From Carallia brachiata (lineage: Eukaryota; Streptophyta; Magnoliopsida; Malpighiales; Rhizophoraceae), in NCBI GenBank assembly GCA_021464245.1, contig JADCRB010000019.1, forward strand, positions 868,001-932,000: a stretch of DNA of 64,000 nt, written 5' to 3'. The stretch's first letter is position 1. Every line of letters starts with the position of its first letter. Both the position numbers and the translations under genes were made by a program. The notes below the pieces were generated by a model. That model was not told the DNA's origin, made no database searches, and saw only the letters and a program-made list of their open reading frames with translations. Of the stretch, positions 1 to 10,713 are shown piece after piece.

Positions 1-604
1 AGGCCATGGACTTGGAGATCATTCGTCCACAAGGTGACACCTAAATAATGGGTCAGTTTATATCCCATTGAGGGGCTTCTACTCGAATATTTAACATCAA
101 TCTAAATATGAAACATTAATGGGGTTTTTGGATGCAATTGAACTAGACTTCCCTGCTAATGTACAATTCTTCACAGTAGTCTTTGTGCTGCGTTGATTCA
201 TTTTAGAGCAAAAATTTAGCTTAGTTGGCCGCAAGAGCAAAGTTACTGGGATATGATTGAGGATCAACCCAAACTTCTCCCAAATTCTTACAAAATATAG
301 GCTTTAATTTGGATGAACTACCAAAAAAAAAAAAAAAACTCAGCTGGAAAGCATTCCCAATATTTGGTAATGGGACGTTGAGAACCGCTAATTAAGAAGC
401 ATTCTCAGTGTTCTTATAACTTGTGATCCAATATCTGGCATTGGGACTGAGAGCTTCATCATTGGTTACCAGAACATTGAACATCATGAAAAAAGGATTT
501 ATAGCTTTTCTGTGCCTACATTTCTGTGTACATGTTTCAGACAGGGCAGTGATTTACACACAAAGACAAATAACAAATGACATAACATAAGTAAGCTTCT
601 ATTT
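1..604. other. left flank, downstream of the FRS gene
   Basis: No supported gene. The first ~45 bases are open in two plus-strand frames, each ending in TAA near 42-48, so this could be the 3' end of a gene lying to the left; that is too short to judge. Bases about 500-604 should hold the 3' untranslated region of the minus-strand FRS gene, but I see no clear AATAAA signal. An A-run lies near 325-340. Confidence 0.4.
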
Positions 605-2635
605 TTACAAAACTACATCCCTACAGTTATCAATTACATGGCTGTCTTCTACAAGATGCAGCTTGCTTAATATTTGATCCAAAGCTTGCAGGGTAACCTT
701 ATAACGGTCTTCTGACTGCCTACCTTCCTCCACAACCCGCACAATGCATTTGTACAGATGGTCGTACCTGTGAATAGGATTATTAACATCAATACCAGTG
801 GAGCTGTTGTCAAGGACATAAGATCGCTTTATGTCTTTCCTCCATCGCATAAGAATGTATTGAGGTGGTAACTCATCCAAGCCATTGTGGTTGAGGACAC
901 ATAGTGAATGCCTACATAAATAGCCCCTAATGTTAAACAAGCCACAAACGCAGACAATGTCCATTTCTGTTGCATTGTAGATAACTTCAAAATCCTTGAT
1001 CTCTCGCCCATTTCCCTCAGCTTGTATTCGCTCTTTCACCATGTATGTTATCACTGGCCCATCAGCATTTACTTGTCTCGTGCTAAAACAAGAATACATG
1101 CCTTCCACTTCTCTTTCAAATCTCCTCAATACTTCGTTTGTGTAGAATTTTGAGAGTTGCATCTCAAAATAACTCCTTGATTTCAGCAAAAAACTTAAAC
1201 TCCTTGAATCCATATCAGCCAAAGCTTCAAGCTGATGGTGACTTTGTAGAGCTTGATCATACTTTTCAAAGAATTCTTTCAGGGTAGTACGCTCATCCAG
1301 ATAACCTTCAAAGAATGGGGCCACAACCTCCTTTGGCTGAAGTGGATACATTCCTGCTAAAAACATTTCCTTCAAATAAGCCGGAACCCAATGTTTCCTG
1401 TCTTCATATATTGATTGGATCCATTTCTGGTCCTTAATTCCCAGACGTTGGGTCATTTCCTCCCAAGCTGCTTCAAATTGCTCAGGCCTTAGACAGTAGT
1501 GAATTACACTAGTAAATTCTGCTTTGATTGCTTCAAGGTCAAATGGTACTCCTAGATTCTCTGAAAGTTTTTGCATGATACTTGATAGGAAAATACAATG
1601 AGCAGCTCTCGGGAAAACATCAGCAATAGCATTTTGCAAGGTACTACAATGGTCAGTAATGATAGCTTGTGGAGGGCGTCCCAACATACATGTAAGCCAT
1701 GCCCTCAATAACCATGTGTATGACTCGATAGTTTCACCTGCAAGTAGACCACAACCCAGCAGTATAGATTGCCCATGGTGATTTACTCCCAGAAACAAAA
1801 CTAAGGGTACTTCATATTTGTCTGTCAAGCATGTACTGTCAATTGCAACCACATCGCCAAAATAACGACATGCAACCCTAGACCGTGCATCAGCCCAGAA
1901 CAAATTCCTCATATGTCCTTTCTCGTTAAGATCCACAACATAAAAAAAGTTGGGATCCATCAGCTGCAAATGGCAAAAGAAACTTTGAACAGCATGGGCA
2001 TCTCCTTCTTTAAGCTTCAATTGCTTGGGAGAGAATATGTTATTAGAGGCATGCCCATCATCATCATCTCCACCTCCATTGCCCTCAGTACTAATAACAA
2101 CTGTTCGAAATAGCCTAATTTTATGTACTTCAGGACCATCTAATTGCAATGTCCTCTTTGTTCCAGCACCTATGAGTCTATGGGACTTAAAGAACTTCCC
2201 ACTTGCTGGGCTATTTAGGTGATTATGCTCAAGTTCAACTTCAATGATCCTCCATCTTCTGTTGTCCATCAACCTGAACTTTACCATTGCTGGACAGCCA
2301 GTTCTAGTTTCAGGCCTTGGGCGATTCGCTTCGCTTTTCTTCTTGAAACCTGCACTGCTGCAGCTAAGTTTTCCTCTGTATCTTTCTTTACTCTTTCTAT
2401 ACCAGGTGTTGCTTACTCTAACCCCAAATCCCTGTTCCTTGGCATAACAATTGTAAAAGTAATACACATCCTCGTAAGACTCGAACTCCATTCCCACAGC
2501 AGGAGGCAGGGGATTCTCTCCTTGAATTGCAACATTTTGACCAACATGTTCGGTCATTGTGCAATCTCCCTCGATCTCAAGTTCATCAGCATCATCATCG
2601 CCTACCGGCTCAGTGTTTAGAGACACTTCATCCAT
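605..2635 (-). CDS. FAR1-related sequence protein (FRS6/FRS8 type), intact
   Basis: A 676-aa protein of the FAR1/FHY3 family, plant nuclear regulators derived from MULE transposases. Domains in order: acidic N-terminus (residues 12-25); FAR1 DNA-binding region of the WRKY-GCM1 zinc-finger fold, about 48-140, with candidate zinc ligands C92, C114, H137 and H139; MULE transposase-like core, about 245-350, keeping D266 (AIDST) and D328 (IITD); SWIM zinc finger, 562-576 (CxC then CRH). The order and length fit the FRS6/FRS8 branch, whose members are about 700 aa. The coding region is one exon. The ATG at 2635 is directly preceded by AG of a splice acceptor, so the leader is spliced. A second FRS copy lies 3.1 kb upstream on the same strand. 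Family members act in light signalling and transcriptional control; a target for this one is not visible. Confidence 0.93.
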   Translation of the reverse strand: MDEVSLNTEPVGDDDADELEIEGDCTMTEHVGQNVAIQGENPLPPAVGMEFESYEDVYYFYNCYAKEQGFGVRVSNTWYRKSKERYRGKLSCSSAGFKKKSEANRPRPETRTGCPAMVKFRLMDNRRWRIIEVELEHNHLNSPASGKFFKSHRLIGAGTKRTLQLDGPEVHKIRLFRTVVISTEGNGGGDDDDGHASNNIFSPKQLKLKEGDAHAVQSFFCHLQLMDPNFFYVVDLNEKGHMRNLFWADARSRVACRYFGDVVAIDSTCLTDKYEVPLVLFLGVNHHGQSILLGCGLLAGETIESYTWLLRAWLTCMLGRPPQAIITDHCSTLQNAIADVFPRAAHCIFLSSIMQKLSENLGVPFDLEAIKAEFTSVIHYCLRPEQFEAAWEEMTQRLGIKDQKWIQSIYEDRKHWVPAYLKEMFLAGMYPLQPKEVVAPFFEGYLDERTTLKEFFEKYDQALQSHHQLEALADMDSRSLSFLLKSRSYFEMQLSKFYTNEVLRRFEREVEGMYSCFSTRQVNADGPVITYMVKERIQAEGNGREIKDFEVIYNATEMDIVCVCGLFNIRGYLCRHSLCVLNHNGLDELPPQYILMRWRKDIKRSYVLDNSSTGIDVNNPIHRYDHLYKCIVRVVEEGRQSEDRYKVTLQALDQILSKLHLVEDSHVIDNCRDVVL

Positions 2636-3791
2636 CTACAAGGGATACAGAGTAAATTCAATGCAAATAGAGTTGCCAGAAGCCTGGAACTAAATCAACT
2701 GAGACAACAAAGAAAGAACAAGGGATGCCACTCATCTTACAGTACAGCGTTCTACTACACTGTTTTGTTCCACATGTATATTGCATTTTTTTATTATATA
2801 GCTGTACAGATGCTGCTGAGAGCCTCCCCATTGCTATAGCACTATCCCAGTGATGTTAAACCAATAACCTTTACAAAATAAGGAAAAAAAAAAAAAAAAG
2901 AAGAAAAGCCTGCGCTAGAAGGCCTGATGCTCAAATACGAGGCACCTTGCTACTTCAACAAAATTCAACTTCATAGATTGTTGACAGAGACAAGAAATTC
3001 TTAATCATGTAGGACACACAAATGAACCAGAAAAACACAAGCTTGGTTTTGGTTCCATGATAACAATGTACTAATTGCCTTATACTGTCTGCTGCATTTG
3101 GTATCCAAACAACAATCAATTACAAACCATTCAAATAAAAACTACGAACCATGATTGCAAACCACCATTACTAAGATTCCCGGCACAATGATCACACAAG
3201 TCTCTTTATTATCTCAAAATCAACTAATGCAGCTCGCTTTACTTATCTACCTCCAAAGTTAAGACATGAACTCACCAGCCAAAGCAGCAACCAAAAACAA
3301 GAACTCACTTACACACACAGACAACTAAAACAATGAAGTTTGATCATCGCATCGTTTGTGTTGTCAATAATTCTCTTCCAATAAGTTACATATCCACTAG
3401 GATTCTCCAAGATTTAGCTCCAAAAGCAAAAGGAGGGTCATGAATACACACAAACAAATACAAAAAGAGGGTCTACCCAATAATTCAGTAAACTTAATCA
3501 TACCCTTCAAGCAACAAAATTAAATGGGTGTGCCAGCAAAAACAACCTAAGTAACAAAACCCAAAGCATCCCCAAATGTTTAAAAAAGACAGAAAACAGA
3601 AACAAACTAATGATATCTGCATAACCAACCAGACAAGGGTCGATGTTACAATATAAAAGTAAATATCAGGACCCAGCAGGAGGCATTGTAAAAAGGAAGA
3701 TTAACTTGCCCAGAAAAGAAAAGAGACAAAAAAAAAAAAAAACAAAGCATTCGGTCTATAAAATTTGTGGGCTTTGGACACATCTACTAAC
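2636..3791 (-). other. leader intron of the FRS gene
   Basis: Predicted 5'UTR intron. The donor reads AAG|GTTAGT with its GT at 3791-3790. The acceptor TGTAG abuts the start codon. The intron is AT-rich with A-runs near 2882 and 3729, and no gene or transposon was recognised in it. Splice sites are read by eye. Confidence 0.6.
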
Positions 3792-3935
3792 CTTCTTTCC
3801 AGTTGATTAGATCGTCAAAATTACTGAGATTCGGTGAAATCAAGATGAAGAAATCCCATTGTTGTGAGAAAGCTCCAGTCTTGATGTGTGCGGAGAACTT
3901 TTGGTTGAACGTTTTACTTTGACACTGGTTTATAA
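3792..3935 (-). promoter_or_regulatory. 5'UTR exon and TATA box of the FRS gene, with uORF
   Basis: On the minus strand a TATA-like box (TTATAAA) lies at 3929-3935, about 30 bases before a plausible transcription start near 3900. The leader exon then runs to the donor at 3792. It contains a short upstream ORF, 3859 down to 3821, of 12 codons plus TAA that closes before the donor. Such a uORF could lower translation of the FRS protein. Start site and effect are inferred. Confidence 0.45.
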
Positions 3936-4260
3936 GTCCCGAGTCTGATGCCATTGCCACCAGACAATTTAGGGATAATTGTAATTAGAAAAATAAAATC
4001 TTAGACGGTACAGATTTATTGGAACATTCATAGATATGTGTTAGGATGCTTTGTTAGGTACTTTAAATGTATTACCTGTCAATTTATATTTTGTAAAAAA
4101 AGAGCCTGTTTACTGTAAAAACGAGACTGGTCTTATTGAATACTTTGATTTATTAAAATTTTATTCTAAACACTTTGGCCACTAGAAATAAAATTATAGA
4201 ATGTTATCTTGACAAAACTTTTGAATTAAAATGTTATCAGATAAAATTTTTTCATTAAGA

Positions 4261-4540
4261 GTGTGTTTGTTTTCTATAAAATATTTTATAAGAAAAAATT
4301 TAATAAGTTTTTCGACGTTTATTTTACAAAAAATATTTTATATAGGTAAAATTTGAGAAAAGTTTTCAGATTTTTAGATAAAATAATTTCTCCTTTTACA
4401 GAACTGAAGTTATTTTCAGGGAAAACACAAACTGTGCTATAAGTGAGTGATAAAAGAAAATTATTATTTTTACTGTAAATATTTTTTCCTGTAAATATTT
4501 TACAAATATAAGTTATTTTACAGTAAATAAACAGAACTTA
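4261..4540 (+). mobile_element. MITE candidate, Tourist-like, copy 1
   Basis: The left end (GTGTGTTTGTTTTCTATAAAA) and the inverted right end (GTTCTGTTTATTTACTGTAAAA) are imperfect inverted repeats flanked by TTA, as in PIF/Harbinger MITEs. The right part (about 4345-4540) has a diverged relative in an intron of the tubby-like gene (42892-43077), which supports a dispersed repeat. No coding sequence. Confidence 0.5.
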
Positions 4541-4884
4541 AAAGATAAATATAAAATGAAATAGTGAGGACTAAGTTTGGGGTTTTTTTTTTTTTTCCAT
4601 ATTTTGACTTTTTTTCTTTTACTTTGACTAAGGTCAAGTGCACGAAGGACAAAATTATGTTCATGAAAAAAAAAATTGAAATTAAGTATTTTGAAAAAAT
4701 ATTGTAGAAGACTGACTCAAGTTTTTGTTAAGTTAAACCTCATAGATAATTTCACAAATATTCTAATAACAATTTATTGAACTGATTTTAACTATTATTA
4801 TGTCAAATTCTTGAAATGCAAACCTAAACACCTCCTAAGTTTGATTTTTGGTATTGGGGTCTCTAATGTCCGGCTACTGTAGGT

Positions 4885-4993
4885 TACCAAGTGCATATAA
4901 CAAAGGCTTATTGTTGCCCCACCCCCCGCCCGCCCCCAAAAAAAAAACACAAACAAAAACCTGCGTACCAAGTGCATATAACAAAGGCTTATT
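4885..4993 (+). repeat. 28-bp direct repeat pair
   Basis: A 28-bp sequence beginning TACCAAGTGCATATAAC occurs exactly at 4885-4912 and again at 4966-4993, 81 bp apart. Between them lies a C-rich then A-rich stretch. A local duplication of unknown origin. Confidence 0.8.
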
Positions 4994-7756
4994 TTGTGTA
5001 CTACTCTCTTTGTATCTCTCTTTCCTACGTACCTTAGAATTATGCTGCTAGAGGTTAATTTCCAAAAACCTGACGCCTTAGACAACCCAATTTGGGTATT
5101 GGGTGGGGAGAATGCCCGGGTCGTAACCAATCTTGTGTTTTGTTTTTCTAGTTGCTGTAAGTTGACGGAAAAATGACGTGATGGGCGCATTTGTGTCCGA
5201 AATTAGTGCTCCAAATTGGTACCTTAAGTAGAAACCTTGTAAAAATGGCCTCTGAATTATCATTCCATGGCGACCATTTAGCAAAGAATTACCTAATAAA
5301 AAAAGAATTTGGACTGTCATTACCTAACATCAGGAATTCTGCGTTGATCCAATTAACCAGTTTTTGATATTGATGACATGATTCTTTGCAATAAGTTAGT
5401 GAGTGAATATTGACCGTGTGTTTCCTTAGCCTTACTCCAATAAAAAGAAAAAAAAAAATGCTGCATTAATGATACTACAAACAACCGATGGTTAGTGCAG
5501 TGAAAAAAAAAACAATAATATTCACCTTTATGTACTCAGGCGATGCATAACATAACATAATGTGGGTTGAGGAAGAAGGCAGCATGCAAGCATTTCACCC
5601 CAACCACAGCCACTCCTTGTTAAAATGATCTAATCTCGGCTAAGACACAAGCTCTACTACGGGGTGAACAAAAAGCGGCATTTACTGAAACTACAAGCAC
5701 AATGAAGACAACATGCGAGGGATTACAGTTCCCGGTTACTTTACATCAATCTACATTTCTAGTTATACATGCTTGTCTGCGACAAGACGAACCTTGTTCA
5801 GGGATTCTTTGAACGCTTGCCAGGCAACCATATAATGATTTTGAGATGTCATCCCTTCCGCAACTACTTGCATCGCTCGTTTGTACAAATGATCAAACCG
5901 CTGCACTGGATTACCAATATCAGCATTGTTGGACCCAGAATCTGGTACGTAGAGTCGCTTAAAATCCTTTCTCCATCGAGATAAAATATACTGTAAAGGT
6001 ATTTCCTCCACCCCATTGTAATTTAGAATACACAATGCATGTCGACACAGGTAGCCTCTTAAGTTAAAGCAACCACAAGCACAACGAACTTCTGCTCCTG
6101 TTTTATCGTGCACAACTTCGAAGTTCCTAAAATTGCCAAGGTTATCTTCATCTTCACGTTCTTTAACCATGAACGTAACAACTGGCCCATTGGCATGGAC
6201 TTGTGTTATGCTAAAACAAGATGACATCATCACAATCTCATCTTGAAATTTCCGAAAAATTTTGCTGGTATACAGTTTAGAGATCTGTAACTCATAATAG
6301 CTACCAGTTCTCAACATGGAGCTTAAATCTCTCGACTCAGAATCTTCAAGGGCTTCCTTCTGATGTTTCTTTTGTAAAACCAATTCATACACGTCAAAAA
6401 ACTCCTTCAAAGACGTTTGCTGATACACGTAACCATCAAAGAAAGGAATCATGGACCCACCTTTCTGGAAAGAGGGCATCCCGGCAAAAAAGTATCCTTG
6501 GAGTAAACTGGAGCCCATCGCTCTCGATCTTCATAAAAACTTTGAAGCCACTCATGGTCTGCAATTCCAAAATGACGGATCATATTTTCCCAACCTATTT
6601 CAAATTCATCCACTTTCACAGAGTCATAGACAGTTCTGTTCAGCATCATCTGGAATGACTCATAGTCATCCAACACTCCCAAGTTTTCAAGAATTCTTTG
6701 CACAACAGTTGACATGAAAAGACGATGGTGAGCCCTAGGGAACACCTCAGCAATTGCAGCTTGCAAGGTCTTGCACTCATTGGTAATGATTGTGTGTGGA
6801 GGTCGACCTAGCATACATGAAAGCCACGATCTGAATAGCCACATATATGTTTCATAGGACTCATCTGCGAGCAAAGCGCAACCGAGCAGAATGGACTGGC
6901 CATGATGATTAAGTCCAACAAAGGCAAAGAGTGGAACTTCATATTTGTTTGACAAACAAGTTGAGTCAAATACAACCACATCACCAAAGTAACCATATGC
7001 AGCTCTAGACCTAGAATCAATCCAAAACACATTCCTTAAAAACCCCTCATCATTGAGATCCATCAAATAAAAAAGGTTAGGATCTGTCAATTGAGCCTGA
7101 CAAAAATAGTTGTGAATTAGTTGTGCATCACCTTTTTGAAGCATCAATCGCTTGGACTTGTCCAGGTAGCAGACACCATCTCCCTCATAAAAATTTGCAG
7201 CCATCATGTCCGAAGCAGATGTTCTATACAATTTGATTGTCTGTACTTCAACATCAACAGTTGGTTCCACCTTTCTTTTAGCCCCAGCATCAACCTTCTT
7301 GTGTGACTTAGAATTTTGTGCTCTCTCAGGATCAAACATGTGGTTATGATCAAGCTTAACTTCATCCACTCTCCACCTATTAGATTCTACCAACCTCAAC
7401 CTTACCATTGCTAGACAGCCAGTTCTTGTTTCCTTTCTACGACTATTAGCTTCTTTAACTGTCTTAAAACCCTCACAGTTGCAACATAAAACTGCACCAC
7501 GTTTCTCCTTACTGTTGCGTTTTGTCCAAGAAGACTTCACTCTGATAGCAAATCCCAATTCCCTAGCATAGCAATTATAATAATTGTAAGCATCATCATA
7601 GGAGTCAAACTGCATCCCAACAACTGGCGCTGGATAGACCTTTTCCCCACAGTCATCATTTTGACCATCTACTATAGTTATACCATCTGAAGCGTTTATA
7701 ACATCATGGTCTCTAATATCAATGATTTGCTGACTGTTCTGAACATGACCATTGCC

Positions 7757-7964
7757 TTCAATCTCAAGGTCATCACCTTCACTCAAGGTTGTTCTCTTCT
7801 ATGTCAAGGTTGTTATCTTCACAATCAAGGTTGTTGCCTTCTATCTCAAGGCCATCGTCCTTGACCTCAAGGTCATTTCCTTCGATCTCAAGGCCGTTGT
7901 CCTCAATCTCAAGGCCATTTCCCTCAATGTCAAGATCATTGCTGTCAAACTCAAGATCACCACC
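7757..7964 (-). repeat. coding minisatellite, ten 21-nt units (acidic heptads)
   Basis: Ten head-to-tail units of 21 nt encode heptads of the form N-x-L-E-I-E-G. The tract is 208 nt, which is 10 x 21 minus 2, pinpointing the 2-nt loss in the ninth unit. The intact paralogue has only one such unit (DELEIEGD), so the array expanded after duplication. Confidence 0.88.
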
Positions 7965-8009
7965 TTCCTCCTCAAGCACTTCGCCATTGTTTTGAGAACC
8001 TTCATCAAT

Positions 8010-9573
8010 CTAAATATTACAAAGGCAAATTAACAACACAGTCGTTCACAGTAAACTAGAAATTATTGAAAACTACTCAGCATTTTACCTCAACAGTAAC
8101 ATTGAAGTCTTGAATGCAATTATTTTCTCCACTTTTTGCAATGAAAGGACAGGTATGAGAAACTAAATGCAGTGTACAGTAAAAATCACCATTCTGATTT
8201 CTGTAACTCCAAAATATTTACACCATTAGCCACTCCTGCCTTTTGCAATCTGCTATTAGCATTTTGCTTTTATTGATAATGTATGCTTAAGAATTAAGCT
8301 TGCTATTTATTCTTCAATGTACATAGTAAATATTATCATAACTTTAAAATACTGATCATCAGCATTACAACCATGGCCATTACTTTGTTTTATCAAAGTG
8401 CTATTTTCATCCTAAACTCATTCCAAATTAAACTCAATTTGCATGGGTTAAACTTAAATTCAAATACAATAGAGAGACAAGTAGGTTTTGATGTACAAGT
8501 GCAGACAAGAGGATGATTTGAACAGACGTTATTAAGTCCAGAACAAGAGATATAGTAAAGAGGTCTGCGCTAAACATAGATCCAACTGGAAGATAGAAAA
8601 ATCAGTCTAACTGATCAAATATGCTTACTAATTGTTTAAAGATCGGGACATATTCAAGTTTGAGACTCAAAGTCTATTGCTTACCAAGAATGCTAGCCCA
8701 GTTAGTCGAAAACCCAGTCAATGACATTTTTCTTTAAACTGTCTCCTAATCTCAAAATCTGAAAGAAACAATCCCAGAATACAGTCGTCGGCCATGAGTA
8801 TTCTACAAGCCTAACTTTCCCAAATAACCTTGCCATTCCATTTCATTCAACTGAGTCCATAATCATCCAATCAAGAATAGTTCTCTACATGCACTGTTGT
8901 ATCTATCACATTCCTCCTCAAGGCTATAACCTGACCTGGCCAACCGAAGGCGAGGCAACATCGAAAAAAAGTCATACTCTTTCCATAAGAATGCCGTCCC
9001 AATCCAATCCCCTCAAGATCAAACTAACATTTTTTTTTACCAGTTCTACAATTCCCTAAAGATTAGTTAGGAACACACTGCATCACTCCGGTAGCAATTA
9101 AAAAAAAAAAAGGTCAATTAGCTTCACCTAGCAGTAAATTAAAATACTAAGATGGTCTCCAAGTTGTAGCACAACTAGTCAGGACACTGATCCTGTTGGT
9201 TTTGTGTTCAATCCTCACACTCTATTCTTGGCCTTTCGGCCTCCCTTGTAACCCAAAAAAAAAAAAAAAAAAAGGCAAAAATTTGCCTACAAATATCACA
9301 AAATAGCTCTTTATCAAAGGCTTTAATCAGAAAAAAAAAAAAAAATTTGTGTTCAATCATTTCCCATTAACTGTCAAAATTACTTCCAACAGAAAACACA
9401 ACATGAACCTAAAAATTCGAACATTTTACAATAAAAACTATCCGCAGCCGTAAAAATACAATAATTTTTTCAAAAAAAAAGAATTAATCGAAATATCTCG
9501 GTCACTCCGCTTCAGTTGAACTTAAATTTGAGGGAAATCAGGAAAGCAAAGAGAGAGAAAGAAATAGACCGAC
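8010..9573 (-). other. intron 1 of the second FRS gene
   Basis: About 1.56 kb, AT-rich, donor at 9573-9572 and acceptor at 8011-8010. It carries one tRNA-derived SINE (about 9150-9272) in opposite orientation to the gene. Otherwise nothing recognised. Confidence 0.55.
9150..9272 (+). mobile_element. tRNA-derived SINE with poly(A) tail
   Basis: A pol III type internal promoter can be read: an A-box-like stretch at 9167-9178 and a B-box (GTGTTCAATCC) at 9204-9214, about 37 bp apart. A short pyrimidine-rich body and an A-run (9255-9272) follow. Size and arrangement fit plant SINEs. No clear target duplication was found. Confidence 0.6.
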
Positions 9574-9702
9574 CTCAATCATGGCCATCCGCCGCAGGTG
9601 TCCTCCGGATTCAACCACATCTAATCTAATTAGAGCATGAGGCCGCCGCCTTCTTCACCGGAACTTCCCCCCACGCGTATCGCCGGTAATTCGACAGCGG
9701 CT

Positions 9703-10023
9703 GGAATTGTAATTTTGTTTTTCTCTTTTTTCTTTTATATTTATTTATTTGTTTCAGTACTTAGATTCGAGGGTTAAGCGAGTGTTTGGTTGCTTGACTG
9801 TTAATTTCTATTAAATATTATTATTACTGATAAATAAAAATAAAATTATAGTGTTTGATAACAAATGGAATTGTAATTTTGTTTTTCTCTTTTTATGTTA
9901 TATTTATTTATTTGTTTCAGTACTTAGATTCGGGTGTTAAGCGAGTGTTTGGTTGCCTGATTGTTGAATTTTGTTAAATATTGTTATTGTTGATGAATAA
10001 GAATAAAATTATAGTGTTTAGTT
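9703..10023 (+). repeat. 164-bp tandem duplication upstream of the second FRS gene
   Basis: Two adjacent copies, 9703-9866 and 9867-about 10023, both beginning GGAATTGTAATTTTGTTTTT and containing TTAAGCGAGTGTTTGGTTGC. They differ by scattered substitutions, so the duplication is not brand new. It lies about 115 bp upstream of the predicted first exon and could span promoter elements. Confidence 0.85.
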
Positions 10024-10713
10024 AAATTAACGGTATTATTATTGATTATATAATAAAATAATTATTTTAAATATGCTGTTTTATTTTATTTTATTACCAT
10101 ACATAATATTTTTAATTTTAAGTAATCTAAACTAATCATGTAAAAATGTACATTATGTATTTATATATACAAATTTATTAAATTTGTAATTTGAAGTTTA
10201 ACTTAATTTATAATAAATATATATAAAAAATTTATATGCCGGTTATTGCTCACAAAGTAAAAAATAAATATTGTTTTTACCATTTAATTATTGTGTTGAA
10301 AAAATATAATATTTTTATTAATTCAATTAAAAAAACTATAATTCAAGTAAAGATATATGAAATTATTATCTTTTATTCTCTTCTTTCACAAAAATAAAAA
10401 ATTATTTTATTAAAAAATATCATTTTATTTGTTGATGCAGCTCCCATTTGTTTTTCCCGTCACTTACAATTGGCATGAAAAAATTTTGTAAAACAAAGTA
10501 AAAGTAATCTTGTTGTAGATCTTGTAAAGTGGAGCAGAAGGATAAAATTCATGTTTTCACAATACTACAAGAACCGTGCAGCAAAAGGATAATTTTATAA
10601 AAATAAAAATAATCAGCTGCTGTTCAAAAAACGTAGGCTTGTGGTGTTTTTCTAATTAGATTTAGGACAAAAAGCAACCCAATAGTATAAAATTTAATCA
10701 AATACTTTTATAA

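Larger units (their letters stand above)
3960..5762. other. intergenic, between the two FRS genes
   Basis: AT-rich DNA with no credible gene. It holds a MITE candidate (4261-4540), a pair of 28-bp direct repeats (4885-4912 and 4966-4993) around a C/A-rich stretch, and several A- or T-runs. Bases about 5540-5762 should be the 3' flank of the second FRS gene. Confidence 0.5.
5763..9588 (-). pseudogene. second FAR1-related gene, frame broken twice
   Basis: Tandem paralogue of the FRS gene at 605-2635. Likely exon 1 is 9588-9574 (codons for MAMIE, donor GAG|GTCGGT). Exon 2 starts at 8009 after TTTAG and joins it in phase. Exon 2 codes for an acidic repeat tract, then a FAR1 zinc-finger domain, the MULE core (VFDST..., IITNE) and a SWIM finger (CACGC...CRH), ending at 5763. 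Break 1: within the minisatellite one 21-nt unit is 2 nt short (about 7779-7790), giving TGA at 7781-7779. Break 2: a T-run at 6491-6486 has six T where the paralogue alignment needs seven, shifting frame just before the segment matching FFAGMPSF. After both breaks (-2 and -1) the original frame returns. More than 700 codons are otherwise open, so the lesions are recent or are sequence errors. Where the intact paralogue has Asp (IITD), this copy has Asn, so a transposase-type acidic residue is lost. Confidence 0.85.

Noticed and set aside
1..48. Possible C-terminus of a plus-strand gene at the left edge
   Set aside because: Two frames are open to a TAA within 48 bases; too short to choose or to identify a family.
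7757..7964. Regular 21-bp repeats as a possible CRISPR-like array
   Set aside because: Units are directly adjacent without spacers, in phase with a coding frame, in a plant nuclear gene.
8004..8009. Loss of the start codon in the second FRS gene (ATT where the paralogue has ATG)
   Set aside because: An upstream exon at 9574-9588 supplies an in-phase ATG, so ATT need not be a lesion.
7752..8033. Val/Leu- and Ser-rich ORFs on the plus strand
   Set aside because: Antisense frames of the 21-nt minisatellite.
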